Of a stretch of DNA of 64,000 bases, positions 21,573-31,272 are shown piece after piece. Origin of the DNA: Kutzneria buriramensis (GTDB lineage Bacteria; Actinomycetota; Actinomycetes; Mycobacteriales; Pseudonocardiaceae); the NCBI RefSeq assembly GCF_003387475.1, contig NZ_QUNO01000011.1, positions 124,001 through 188,000 on the forward strand. The letters are read 5' to 3'. The notes beneath the pieces were generated by a model, which had not been told where the DNA came from, did no database searches, and saw only the letters and a program-made list of their open reading frames with translations. Numbering within the stretch: position 1 is the stretch's first letter; each line of letters begins with the position of its first letter. Made by a program: the position numbers and the translations under genes.

Positions 21573-22451
21573 ATGGCCTACTCGACCCCACCGCGCTCGC
21601 AGGCCGAGTCGCCATCCTTTCCGACGCCGCCGCGGCGCCCCCGGCGCGGGCGCGGCGGCGAGATCGCCGGCAAGGTCTTCCTGATCGCGCTGGTCCTCGC
21701 GCTGGGCGGCGGCGCGCTGTACGCCGTGAACTGGCTGAGCCACCCCAACCCGCCGGCCCCGCCCGGGCCCACCGGCCCGCCGCCGTTCGAGGTGCCGCCG
21801 CTGGACGTGGCCAAGGACGCCACCATCCCCGGCCCGGCCATGCCGCCGGCGCCCGCCGCCGCGGCCGTGCCGAAGGAGAACCTCCAGGGCTGGGTGCACC
21901 GCGTCTCGTACTACAGCGACATTCCGGAGCGGGTGCTGCTCGCGTACGCCAACGCCGACATCGCCTACCAGGCCAAGAACCCGGCCTGCCACATCACCTG
22001 GGCCACGCTGGCGGGCGTCGGCCGCGTCGAGTCCAAGCACGGCCGCTACGGCGCCGGCAGCGTGCAGGCCAACGGCGAGGAGTCCCGGCCGATCATCGGG
22101 CCCGCGCTGGACGGCTCACCGGGCTTCCTGGCCGTGCCGGACACCGACCAGGGCGCGCTGGACGGCGACACCAAGTGGGACCACGCCGTCGGCCCCATGC
22201 AGTTCACGCCGGCGACCTGGCACCGGTGGGGCGTGCGGGCCAGCGGTGACGGCAAGCCCGCCGATCCGCAGAACATCGACGACGCCTCGATGACCGCCGC
22301 CCGCTACCTGTGCGCGATGGGCGGCGACCTGTCCGTGCCGAAGAACTGGTGGTCGGCCGTGTTGACGTACAACAACTCCACGGCCTACGGCCAGGAGGTC
22401 TTCAGCAACGCGGACGCCTACGGCAAGGTCAGCCTCGGCAAGTTGTTCTAG
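21573..22451 (+). CDS. membrane-anchored lytic murein transglycosylase (LpqU position)
   Basis: 292 aa. A cytoplasmic N-terminus (~32 residues, Arg/Pro-rich) is followed by one membrane segment (VFLIALVLALGGGALYAVNWL), a Pro-rich linker and a transglycosylase domain. The domain has TWATLAGVGRVESKHGRYG, in which the Glu of RVES is the likely catalytic acid, AVGPMQFTPATW and NWWSAVLTYNNSTAYGQEV. It should cleave peptidoglycan glycan strands outside the membrane. M. tuberculosis has lpqU at this place, but no lipobox is visible here. The gene ends convergently with the TPR gene with a 4-base overlap. Confidence 0.92.
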   Translation: MAYSTPPRSQAESPSFPTPPRRPRRGRGGEIAGKVFLIALVLALGGGALYAVNWLSHPNPPAPPGPTGPPPFEVPPLDVAKDATIPGPAMPPAPAAAAVPKENLQGWVHRVSYYSDIPERVLLAYANADIAYQAKNPACHITWATLAGVGRVESKHGRYGAGSVQANGEESRPIIGPALDGSPGFLAVPDTDQGALDGDTKWDHAVGPMQFTPATWHRWGVRASGDGKPADPQNIDDASMTAARYLCAMGGDLSVPKNWWSAVLTYNNSTAYGQEVFSNADAYGKVSLGKLF

Positions 22452-22837
22452 TTGTCCGACTGTCTCTCGTTGCGGAAGGCCAGGCGGGCGCTGACCTCGC
22501 CCAATGCCTCCTGGTACTCGGGCAGCGGGCTCATCGCCACCGCCAGCCGGAGTTTGGTGATCGCCTCGGACAACCGGCCCTGCCGTTGCAGCGTCTTGCC
22601 CAGCGCGAACAGCGAGTAGTGGTCGCTGGGGTCCATCTCGACGAGTCGGCTGAACGCCTCCTCGGCCCGCCGGAACTGGGCGGAGTTGAGGTAGGCGCGG
22701 CCCGCGAGCTGCACCACGCTGGGCAGGTCCGGTTCGGCGTCGAGCACCGGACGCAGTTCGCGCAGCGCGTCCAGCGGACGGCCGTTCGACACCAGCGCCT
22801 CGGCCCGTCGGAACGCCTCGAAGGTGCTGTCGCTCAT
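22448..22837 (-). CDS. small TPR-repeat protein
   Basis: 129 aa. Two to three tetratricopeptide-like helix pairs are readable: FRRAEALVSNGRPLDALRELRPVLDAEPDLP, AGRAYLNSAQFRRAEEAFSRLVEMDPSD and ALGKTLQRQGRLSEAITKLRLAVAMSP. The ATG at 22837 has GGGAACGA upstream; an in-frame GTG at 22858 would only add seven residues. It probably serves as a soluble protein-interaction module; the partner is unknown. Together with the HelR gene it interrupts the otherwise conserved transglycosylase-eno adjacency. Confidence 0.8.
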   Translation of the reverse strand: MSDSTFEAFRRAEALVSNGRPLDALRELRPVLDAEPDLPSVVQLAGRAYLNSAQFRRAEEAFSRLVEMDPSDHYSLFALGKTLQRQGRLSEAITKLRLAVAMSPLPEYQEALGEVSARLAFRNERQSDN

Positions 22838-23010
22838 GGTCGTTCCCACAGTACGCAAGATCGGCTGCGAGTTCGATGGACCATCCGGGGACTACCCGGG
22901 CGAGAGGTGGCGCGTGCGACCGGCGGTTTGATATATTTAACGGTCTGAGCGCGTAAGTGAATAACACGAGAAACGTGTCTTCGTGAGACAATAACGGTGA
23001 GTGAGGTCAG

Positions 23011-25269
23011 TTGTCAAGCCCTGCGAGTATTCCGGACACCGAGGAAATCGACCGTGAGCAGGAATACGTGTCGATGCTCTACGGCCGTCTCGACGACCTC
23101 CGGGAACAGACGTCGCGGCGGCTGGCCAGGGTGCTGCTGGAAAGCGGTGGCACGCCGCAGGCCCGCTCCGAGCGGGACACCGCCACCGCGATGCACTCCA
23201 GCGACCTCGCCCAGTACAGCGCCGTGGAGAACGGCCTGTGTTTCGGCCGCCTCGATTTCGAGGACGGCGAACACCAGCACATCGGGCGAATCGGCATCTT
23301 CCGCACCGAGGGCGACTACGAGCCCTTGCTGATGGACTGGCGCGCCCCCGCCGCGCGTCCCTTCTATCTCGCCACCGCGGCCTCCCCGGACGGCGTGACC
23401 CGCCGCCGGCACATCCGTACCCGCCGACGCAACGTCGTCGGCCTGGACGACGAGGTGTTGGACCTGGCCCAGGCCGTGCCCGGCCGCAACGAGGGCCTGG
23501 TCGGCGAGGCGACCCTGCTGGCCGCGGTCGGCGCCAGCCGCACCGGCCGGATGAGCGACATCGTCGCCACCATCCAGGCCGAGCAGGACAAGATCATCCG
23601 GTCCGAGCTGAACGGCGTGCTGGTCGTGCAGGGCGGCCCGGGCACCGGCAAGACCGCGGTGGCCCTGCACCGCGCCGCCTACCTGCTCTACACGCACCGC
23701 CGCCAGCTGGAGAAGCGCGGCGTGCTGGTGGTCGGCCCCAACTCCACCTTCCTGAACTACATCAGCCAGGTCCTGCCGTCGCTGGGCGAGACCGGCGTGC
23801 TGCTGAACACCGTCGGCGAGCTCTACCCGGGGCTCAAGGCCGTCGGCGGCGAGCCGGTCGAGGTCGGCGCGGTGAAGGGCCGCCTGGTGATGGCGGACGT
23901 GCTCGCCGCCGCCGTGCGCGACCGGCAGTGGGTGCCGCGCGACGGCATCGAGATCCCGCACGAGCGCGAGACACTGGTGCTGGACCGCAAGACGCTGGCC
24001 GACGCCCGCGGCCGGGCCCGCCGCTCGCGCCGCCCGCACAACGCGGCCCGGCCGGTGTTCGAGCGGGAGATCATCGGCGCCCTGGCGCGGCTGATCGCGC
24101 ACCGGCTCGGCGCGCAGTTCCTGGACTCCGACGACGTCGCGGACATCCGCGCGGAGCTGCGTGAGGACGAGCGGGTGATGGCCGCGATCGACAAGCTGTG
24201 GCCGATCCTCACCCCGGAACAGCTGCTCACCGACCTGTACGCGTCCGAGAAGCGGCTGGGCGCCGCCGGCCGCGCGCTCTCGCCGCGGGAGCGGCAGCTG
24301 CTGCGCCGCGACCCCGGCGCGGAGTGGACGCCGGCCGACGCGCCGCTGCTGGACGAGGCCGCCGAGCTGCTCGGCGAGGACGACCGGGCGCTCAAGGCCG
24401 CCGCGGCGGCCAAGCGCCGCCAGGACCTGGCCTATGCCCAGGGCGTGCTGGACATCCTGGACCTCCAGGACGAGTCCGACCCCGATGTCCTGATGGCCGT
24501 GGACATGCTGGACGCCGACGCCCTGGTGGCCCGCGTCGCGCAGGGCGACTACCTGACCGCCGCCGAGCGTGCCGCGGACGACCGCACCTGGACCTTCGGC
24601 CACGTGATCGTGGACGAGGCGCAGGAGCTGTCGGAGATGGCGTGGCGGGTGCTGATGCGCCGCTGCCCCAGCCGATCCATGACGGTGGTCGGCGACATCG
24701 CGCAGACCGGTGACCTCGCCGGCACCTCGTCGTGGGGGCAGGTGCTCAGCCCGTACGTGGCCAACCGGTGGCGGCTGGCGGAACTCACCGTGAACTACCG
24801 GACCCCGGCGGAGATCATGGCCGTGGCCACCGACGTGCTGGCCAGCCTGGACCCGGACGCGGTGCCGCCGAGCTCGGTCCGTGACTCGGGATTGCCGCCG
24901 TGGCACGAGAAGGTCGCCGCCGACGGGCTCAAGGACGCGGTCGCCGTGGCCGTCGAACGGGAGGTCGCGCGGCTGGAGGACGGCCGGCTCGCGGTGCTGG
25001 TGCCGCGCTCGCTGGCCGGCGCGTTCGCGGTCGGCGGCGACGACCTGGAGAGCCCGGTGGTGGTGCTGACCGTCGGCCAGGCCAAGGGCCTGGAGTTCGA
25101 CTCGGTGCTTCTCGTGGAGCCGGAGTCGATGTTGACGGAGTCCCCGCGCGGCGCGAACGACCTGTACGTGGCCATGACGCGTGCTACCAAGCGGCTCGGC
25201 GTGCTGCACACCGGCGAGCTGCCGGCGATCCTGTCCAAGCTAGCCTCTTTCTCCCTCGATTCAGAATGA
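23011..25269 (+). CDS. helR: HelD/HelR-type RNA polymerase recycling motor ATPase
   Basis: 752 aa UvrD/Rep-like ATPase. The N-terminal coiled-coil arm (IDREQEYVSMLYGRLDDLREQTSRRLARVLLESG) is typical of HelD, which inserts into RNA polymerase channels. Walker A is at ~207 (VVQGGPGTGKTAVALHRAAYLLYTHR), Walker B at ~533 (VIVDEAQELSEMAWRVLMRRC) and the late motif is GQAKGLEFDSVLLVEP...YVAMTRATKRLGVLH. In actinobacteria HelR releases stalled polymerase and can give rifamycin tolerance (family knowledge). The start is TTG 23011, the first possible codon after an in-frame stop, with GAGG just upstream. Short hairpins (ACACG-N5-CGTGT near 22966) precede it; I see no rifamycin-associated element. Confidence 0.88.
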   Translation: MSSPASIPDTEEIDREQEYVSMLYGRLDDLREQTSRRLARVLLESGGTPQARSERDTATAMHSSDLAQYSAVENGLCFGRLDFEDGEHQHIGRIGIFRTEGDYEPLLMDWRAPAARPFYLATAASPDGVTRRRHIRTRRRNVVGLDDEVLDLAQAVPGRNEGLVGEATLLAAVGASRTGRMSDIVATIQAEQDKIIRSELNGVLVVQGGPGTGKTAVALHRAAYLLYTHRRQLEKRGVLVVGPNSTFLNYISQVLPSLGETGVLLNTVGELYPGLKAVGGEPVEVGAVKGRLVMADVLAAAVRDRQWVPRDGIEIPHERETLVLDRKTLADARGRARRSRRPHNAARPVFEREIIGALARLIAHRLGAQFLDSDDVADIRAELREDERVMAAIDKLWPILTPEQLLTDLYASEKRLGAAGRALSPRERQLLRRDPGAEWTPADAPLLDEAAELLGEDDRALKAAAAAKRRQDLAYAQGVLDILDLQDESDPDVLMAVDMLDADALVARVAQGDYLTAAERAADDRTWTFGHVIVDEAQELSEMAWRVLMRRCPSRSMTVVGDIAQTGDLAGTSSWGQVLSPYVANRWRLAELTVNYRTPAEIMAVATDVLASLDPDAVPPSSVRDSGLPPWHEKVAADGLKDAVAVAVEREVARLEDGRLAVLVPRSLAGAFAVGGDDLESPVVVLTVGQAKGLEFDSVLLVEPESMLTESPRGANDLYVAMTRATKRLGVLHTGELPAILSKLASFSLDSE

Positions 25270-25283
25270 TTACGCTCATGTTT

Positions 25284-25301
25284 CGGCACGCGAGCGTGCC
25301 G
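25284..25301 (+). terminator. short palindromic hairpin between helR and eno
   Basis: CGGCACGC and GCGTGCCG form an 8-bp GC-rich stem around GA, 14 bases after the helR stop codon. It may end the helR transcript; the promoter-like TAGGCT at 25327-25332 then serves eno. The stem is short and without a T-run, so this is tentative. Confidence 0.45.
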
Positions 25302-25345
25302 CCTCCGGGTGATCTGCGAGCCCGGCTAGGCTGGTCGAGGGATGA

Positions 25346-26659
<1,314 letters not shown>

Positions 26660-26664
26660 TCCGG

Positions 26665-27198
26665 GTGCCCGAGCGCGAGCACGGCCGGCAGCCGCGACGC
26701 AGGCAGGAGACTTCCGCCCAGCGTCGCGGCTCCGACCGTGCTCGCCGGGCCGCCTCGTCCGACCAGCAGCGGCCGTCCCGGTCTCCTCGGAAGCCGGCCG
26801 AGCGCACGCGCACCGGCGGCGCGTTCGGCCTGTCCGCGACGAGGCAGGCTGCCGTGCTGGCGATGGTCGTGTGCGCCCTGGCGCTGTCCGTCGCCGTGCC
26901 GCTGCGCACGTACCTGACGCAACACGCCCAGGTGCAGCAGGAGTTGGCCGCGCAGGCCCAGCTCCAGCAGCAGGAACAGCAGCTGGAGCAGCGCAAGCAG
27001 CAGTTGTCCGACCCCGCGGAGATCCAGGCCGAGGCGCGCAGCCGGCTGGGCATGGTGATGCCGGGGGAGACGCCGTACACGGTGCAGCTGCCCGGCGACG
27101 GGCAGCAGGGCGACCAGCACGGCTCGCCGCAGCAGCAGGCGGCCGACAAACCATGGTTCGAGCAGTTGTGGACATCGATCACCGGGAGTGGCTCGTGA
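26665..27198 (+). CDS. divIC: FtsB/DivIC-like septum formation initiator
   Basis: 177 aa. A basic, disordered N-terminus (~70 residues, Arg-rich) leads to one membrane span (AAVLAMVVCALALSVAVPL). An extracytoplasmic Gln-rich coiled coil follows (QVQQELAAQAQLQQQEQQLEQRKQQL), then SDPAEIQAEARSRLGMVMPGETPY, the hallmark of the FtsB/DivIC family that helps assemble the divisome with FtsL and FtsQ. The start is GTG 26665 just after eno. The stop overlaps the GTG of the DUF501 gene. This is the same order as M. tuberculosis Rv1023-Rv1025. Confidence 0.93.
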   Translation: MPEREHGRQPRRRQETSAQRRGSDRARRAASSDQQRPSRSPRKPAERTRTGGAFGLSATRQAAVLAMVVCALALSVAVPLRTYLTQHAQVQQELAAQAQLQQQEQQLEQRKQQLSDPAEIQAEARSRLGMVMPGETPYTVQLPGDGQQGDQHGSPQQQAADKPWFEQLWTSITGSGS

Positions 27199-27689
27199 CG
27201 GCGGGGGTCAGGGAACCGATCACCGAGGCGGACCGGGAGGTGATCGCCCAGCAGCTCGGCCGGCAGCCGCGGGCCCTGCGGGCGGTGGCGCACCGTTGTC
27301 CCAGCGGTCATCCCTCCGTCGTGCAGACCGCGCCGCGGCTGGAGGACGGCACGCCGTTCCCGACGCTGTACTACCTGACCTGCCCCCGGCTGACCTCGCT
27401 GGCCAGCCGGCTGGAGGCGGCCGGCATGATGCGGGAGCAGACCGCGCGGCTGGCCGAGGACGAGGAGCTGGCCGCCCAGTACCTGGCCGCGCACCGCTCC
27501 TACCTGGCCGAACGCGACGCCATCGAGCCGCTCGGCACCGACGTCAGCGCCGGCGGCATGCCCGGCCGGGTCAAGTGCCTGCACGTGCACATCGCGCACG
27601 CCCTGGCCTGCGGACCCGGCGTCAATCCGTTCGGGGACGAGGCCCTCGCCGCGCTCGCCGAGGACTGGCCGGCCGGCGACTGCGCTTGA
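27195..27689 (+). CDS. DUF501 domain protein
   Basis: 164 aa. Family features are ADREVIAQQLGRQPRALRAVAHRCPSGHP, PFPTLYYLTCPRLTSLASRLEAAGMM and GGMPGRVKCLHVHIAHALACGPGVNPFGDEA, with the conserved Cys, CPSGHP and CLHxHxAH residues that look like a metal or active-site cluster. The function of DUF501 is unknown; it is almost always next to divIC and ppx in actinobacteria. GTG 27195 overlaps the divIC stop (GTGA) and has GGGAG six bases upstream, so coupled translation is likely. Confidence 0.93.
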   Translation: MTAGVREPITEADREVIAQQLGRQPRALRAVAHRCPSGHPSVVQTAPRLEDGTPFPTLYYLTCPRLTSLASRLEAAGMMREQTARLAEDEELAAQYLAAHRSYLAERDAIEPLGTDVSAGGMPGRVKCLHVHIAHALACGPGVNPFGDEALAALAEDWPAGDCA

Positions 27690-27880
27690 AATCTGTACGC
27701 CTATGACACCTTTGGTGACGCTGTGTGCACCGTTTGGGCTAGCGGTACGTCCCCGAGGTGCAAATCTCACTCAACGCAGTGACACCTGCCCGGGTGTGTA
27801 GCAGGCTGACCGTGAGCTAACGGCGTGTAGGCGACGATCGATTCAGTGGTCGGGGATCGAGACGAGGAGCGTGGATCCGC

Positions 27881-29167
27881 GTGGGTGTGCACAGCGTTCG
27901 AGCCCGGACTCCCAAGCCCGCGCGCGTCGCACCCCAACGCAGATGGCGGGCCGCCGCGGCCGTGACCGCGATGCTCGCGCCGCTGGTGCTCACCGGCGAC
28001 GCGACGTTCGCCTGGGTCAACACCGCACACACCACGCCCATGAACCAGCCCAAGCCGCCGCCGCAGAACCCGCTCGGCGCGACCGGCCAGCTGCCTCAGG
28101 ACCCCGATCCGCAGATCGGCGACCCCGCGAACACCCCGGACGCCGACGCCGCCGCGTTCGGCCTGCCCAACGGGCCATTAGGCATCCCCTCCGCCGCGCT
28201 CGAGGCGTACAAGCGGGCCGAGCAGCTCGAGGCCGCCCGCAACCCGAACTGCCACCTCGACTGGCCGCTGCTGGCCGGCATCGGCCGTATCGAGTCCAAC
28301 CACGCCCGTGGCGGGGCCGTGGACGCCGCCGGCAACACCCTGTCGCCCATCCTCGGGCCCGTGCTCGACGGCAGCGGCGGTTTCGCCATGGTGCCCGATA
28401 CCGACCACGGCGTGTGGGACGGCAACACCCAGTGGGACCGGGCCGTCGGCCCGATGCAGTTCATCCCGCAGACCTGGCAGCAGTACGCCGCGGTCTCCAA
28501 CGCCAAGAGCTTCGGGTCCGCGAACCCGAACAACATCTACGACTCCGCCTACGCGGCCGCCAACTACCTGTGCGCCGGCGGCGGCGACATGCGCGATCCG
28601 GCGGCCCGCTCGGCCGCCGTGTACGGCTACAACCACTCCGACGCCTACGTCGCCAACGTGCTCGCGTGGGCCACGTCGTACGCGACCGGCGTGGCGTCCC
28701 TGCCGAACGACACCATCGTGCCGTTCGTGCAGCCCAGTCCGATCGGGCCGTACGTCGGCCCGCCGCCGCCTCCTCCGCCCGTGAACACCGGCGGTGGGGG
28801 TGCCAACAACGGCGGCGGGGGCGACAACGGCGGCACCAACGGTGGCGATGGCTCGACCACCACCAGCCCGACGTCGACCACCACCAGCACCTCCACGTCG
28901 ACGTCCACGAGCACCACGACGCCGGGCACGAGCTCGTCCACCACCCCGTCGTCGCCGCCCAGCTCGACGCCGCCGACCAGCCCGTCGTCCACCACGCCCA
29001 CGACGACCCCCGTGTGCCCGACGCCGACCACCTCGGTGACGCCGAGCAGCAGCGTCTCGCCGACCACGCCCAGCGTGCCGCCGGGCTGCCCGACGCCGAC
29101 CAGCTCCACACCGCCGCCGCCTCCGTCGTCCACCTCGCCGACGCCCAGCAGCACCAAGGCCAGCTGA
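27881..29167 (+). CDS. secreted lytic transglycosylase with Ser/Thr/Pro-rich tail and one TTA codon
   Basis: 428 aa. A signal or anchor segment (WRAAAAVTAMLAPLVLTGDATFA) precedes the catalytic domain at ~95-265: LDWPLLAGIGRIESNHARGG (Glu of RIES as probable acid), AVGPMQFIPQTWQQY, AYAAANYLCAGGGDMRDPAARSAAVYGYNHSDAYV. Residues ~285-428 are a low-complexity Gly/Asn- then Ser/Thr/Pro-rich tail likely to thread through the wall. It is a paralogue of the 21573-22451 gene. A leucine is encoded by TTA at 28178-28180, a rare codon that in streptomycetes ties translation to the bldA tRNA. The start is GTG 27881; GAGGAG lies about a dozen bases upstream. The 191-bp upstream gap shows no riboswitch I can recognise. 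Confidence 0.9.
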   Translation: MGVHSVRARTPKPARVAPQRRWRAAAAVTAMLAPLVLTGDATFAWVNTAHTTPMNQPKPPPQNPLGATGQLPQDPDPQIGDPANTPDADAAAFGLPNGPLGIPSAALEAYKRAEQLEAARNPNCHLDWPLLAGIGRIESNHARGGAVDAAGNTLSPILGPVLDGSGGFAMVPDTDHGVWDGNTQWDRAVGPMQFIPQTWQQYAAVSNAKSFGSANPNNIYDSAYAAANYLCAGGGDMRDPAARSAAVYGYNHSDAYVANVLAWATSYATGVASLPNDTIVPFVQPSPIGPYVGPPPPPPPVNTGGGGANNGGGGDNGGTNGGDGSTTTSPTSTTTSTSTSTSTSTTTPGTSSSTTPSSPPSSTPPTSPSSTTPTTTPVCPTPTTSVTPSSSVSPTTPSVPPGCPTPTSSTPPPPPSSTSPTPSSTKAS

Positions 29168-29172
29168 GCGAC

Positions 29173-29178
29173 TAGCGT
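29173..29178 (+). promoter_or_regulatory. TAGCGT -10 box for leaderless ppx
   Basis: TAGCGT (TANNNT) ends seven bases before the ATG at 29186 and no Shine-Dalgarno is present, so ppx mRNA is probably leaderless. This is the same geometry as at 21560, 62060 and 62531. Confidence 0.5.
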
Positions 29179-29185
29179 TGGCGGC

Positions 29186-30139
29186 ATGAAGCACTCGCGG
29201 GTGGCCGCCATCGACTGTGGGACGAACTCGATCCGTCTGCTCATCGCGGACGTCACTGTCCGGGACGACGGATCGAGTTCGCTCCGCGATGTCCACCGCG
29301 AGATGCGCATCGTCCGGCTCGGGCAGGGCGTCGACGCCACCGGCCGGCTCGCGCCCGAGGCCATCGAGCGCACCCGGTCCGCGCTCGTCGACTACACCGC
29401 GCTGCTGCGCCGCAAGGGCGTCGAGGCCGTGCGCATGGTCGCCACCTCCGCCACCCGCGACGCGTCCAACCGGGACGACTTCTTCGCCATGACCCGTGAG
29501 GTGCTCGGCGTCGAGGCCGAGGTCATCTCCGGCGACGAGGAGGCCCGGCTCTCCTTCACCGGCGCCGTCGGGGACTGCGACCCCGCGGACGGTCCGTTCC
29601 TCGTCGTCGACATCGGCGGCGGCTCCACCGAGCTCGTGCTCGGCTCCGAGGACGGGGTCGAAGCCGCCAAATCCGTCGACATCGGCTGCGTCCGCATCAC
29701 CGAGCGGTGTCTGGTCACCGACCCGCCCTCCGACGCCGAGGTCGCTGCCGCCACCTCCTTGGCCGGCTCCGTCCTCGCCGCTGCCTTCGACGCCGTCCCC
29801 GTCGCCAAGGCCCGCACCTGGATCGGTGTCGCCGGCACCGTCACCACCCTGTCCGCCGTCGCCCAGGACCTCCCGTCCTACGACGTGCTCGCCACCCACC
29901 TGTCGACGCTGTCCGTCGACCAGATCCACTCCGTCGGCGACCGGCTGTTGTCCATGACCCACGACGAGCGCGCCGCCGTCCCCACCATCCACCCCGGCCG
30001 GGTCGACGTCATCGGCGGCGGCGCCATCATCCTCCGTGTGCTGGCCGACCACCTCGCCGAGCACGCCGGCATCACCCAGCTCACCGTCAGCGAGAAGGAC
30101 ATCCTCGACGGCATAGCCCTGTCACTGGTGAAGCCCTGA
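29186..30139 (+). CDS. ppx: Ppx/GppA family exopolyphosphatase
   Basis: 317 aa, the short actinobacterial form. It removes terminal phosphate from polyphosphate or hydrolyses pppGpp. The ASKHA fold is marked by VAAIDCGTNSIRLLIADV (phosphate-1), VRMVATSATRDASNRDDFF, EEARLSFTGAV, FLVVDIGGGSTELVLGSE (phosphate-2) and WIGVAGTVTTLSAVA. The C-terminus reads HPGRVDVIGGGAIILRVLADHL. It lies where M. tuberculosis has Rv1026 (ppx2). It ends two bases before a long hairpin repeat that probably terminates it. Confidence 0.95.
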   Translation: MKHSRVAAIDCGTNSIRLLIADVTVRDDGSSSLRDVHREMRIVRLGQGVDATGRLAPEAIERTRSALVDYTALLRRKGVEAVRMVATSATRDASNRDDFFAMTREVLGVEAEVISGDEEARLSFTGAVGDCDPADGPFLVVDIGGGSTELVLGSEDGVEAAKSVDIGCVRITERCLVTDPPSDAEVAAATSLAGSVLAAAFDAVPVAKARTWIGVAGTVTTLSAVAQDLPSYDVLATHLSTLSVDQIHSVGDRLLSMTHDERAAVPTIHPGRVDVIGGGAIILRVLADHLAEHAGITQLTVSEKDILDGIALSLVKP

Positions 30140-30140
30140 T

Positions 30141-30193
30141 GCAGGGAAGGACGCCTTGCCCTCGTTCAACGCGGGTAAGGCGTCCTTCCCTGC
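30141..30193. repeat. dispersed hairpin repeat, copy 1 (bidirectional terminator)
   Basis: Two 21-bp arms begin GCAGGGAAGGACGCC and end GGCGTCCTTCCCTGC, with loop TCGTTCAACGC at 30162-30172. One G-U pair is the only imperfection. It separates convergent ppx and the frameshifted endonuclease-like gene, ending within two bases of both stop codons. A second copy with identical loop lies at 31196-31248. Confidence 0.9.
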
Positions 30194-30194
30194 G

Positions 30195-31153
30195 TCATGC
30201 GATGTTTCTCGATCGGACGGGTGGTCGGGGTCGCGCTTTCGCTGCCTCATAGGCCATGCGCAGTTCCGTGATCACGCCGGCCGGATCGTCACGGAGGCGC
30301 GACGGGAGCGTCTGGACGACAGCTATGCCCGCGCCCGCGTACCTGGTGTTGCGCGCCACGGTTCGGGCGTAGTTTTGGCGTTGAAGTGCCAGTCGTAGGA
30401 ATCGATCTCCCACGCCAGGGCCACGTCGTCCCACCAGGCGTCAGGCATTGCCACGAAGGCACCCTTCGCGTCATGTACCGGGACGTTCCACTGTGCTGAG
30501 GGCAGACCTGATTTCCGCCAGACTGCCAACCCATGCGTCTCCGCAACCGACCGTAGCCCGAGCTCCAGCTCGTGGAGCACCTGACGGGGCAACGCAGATC
30601 CGCGGCGACTGATCCCGTCGAGTTCCAGCATCAGGTCGGTGGGTACGACCCGGCCCTGCTGGACGGCCTCGGCGAGTAGCGCTCTCACCGGGTCGATCCT
30701 GCGCCATCGACGGACAGCGTCCAGCACCGCGCGATCCAGTGGCGCCACTCGGATCCCGTTGCGCACAACCGGCTCGGGCAGGTGAATCGTCCGTTCGACC
30801 AGTGCGAAGCCGGCGCTGCGGACATGCTGGTCGTGCGGGATGAGCATGTGGACGGTCTCGTCCGTCGGAAGCTGGCGCATGCCGTGCCGACGAGCAGCCT
30901 CGACGCCGGTCACCACCGCGTCCGGGCCGCCGTGCAGTAGCGCTGCTTCCACCCGCTGACGTGGTGTCGGTTGCCCGTTCGACAACATGATGATGCCGGG
31001 CAGAAGCCACCGCCACGGACCGCCGGGTTGACATCGTCGATATGAGGTGTAGTCGGGTACACCGAGCTGCACCAATGTCGAGACGCGAATCACCCCGTTG
31101 TGGCTGGCCCGGGCCAGGTCGTCAGTGCGGGCCGCCCACTCTCCTCGTTTCAT
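30195..31153 (-). pseudogene. frameshifted AbiEi-like/DUF559-type endonuclease-domain gene
   Basis: The first frame (31153 down to ~30376) encodes an N-terminal winged-helix part like AbiEi antitoxin-type proteins (ARASHNGVIRVSTLVQLGV...RRCQPGGPWRWLLPGIIMLSNG). It runs to LAWEIDSYDWHFNAK, the start of a Vsr/DUF559-like nuclease motif. The expected remainder (NYARTVARNTRYAGAGIAVVQTLPSRLRDDP) continues in another frame to the stop at 30195. The shift falls in a T-run (A-run on the coding strand) at 30373-30376 and equals loss of one base. Either the gene is inactive or the read has a homopolymer error. It is flanked by the two hairpin repeats. Families like this are common accessory genes in actinomycetes; the function is unknown. 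Confidence 0.75.
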
Positions 31154-31195
31154 GCCTCGATGCTGCCCCGCACCCCTGACACTTCTGTCCGTGAT

Positions 31196-31248
31196 GCAGG
31201 GAAGGACGCCTTACCCTCGTTCAACGCGGGTAAGGCGTCCTTCCCTGC
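31196..31248. repeat. dispersed hairpin repeat, copy 2
   Basis: Perfect 21-bp arms (starting GCAGGGAAGGACGCC, ending GGCGTCCTTCCCTGC) around the loop TCGTTCAACGC at 31217-31227. It lies 24 bases beyond the S10 peptidase stop and before the frameshifted gene's start, so it probably terminates the peptidase transcript. The sequence is 98% identical to copy 1, including the loop, which points to a copied element rather than chance. Confidence 0.9.
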
Positions 31249-31272
31249 ATTAGGTCACCCCCAGGGGGCGCG

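Noticed and set aside
27690-27880. Possible c-di-AMP (ydaO) riboswitch before the second lytic transglycosylase
   Set aside because: Such switches often precede wall hydrolases in actinobacteria, but I could not find its conserved segments; only a short ACACC/GGTGT hairpin is visible.
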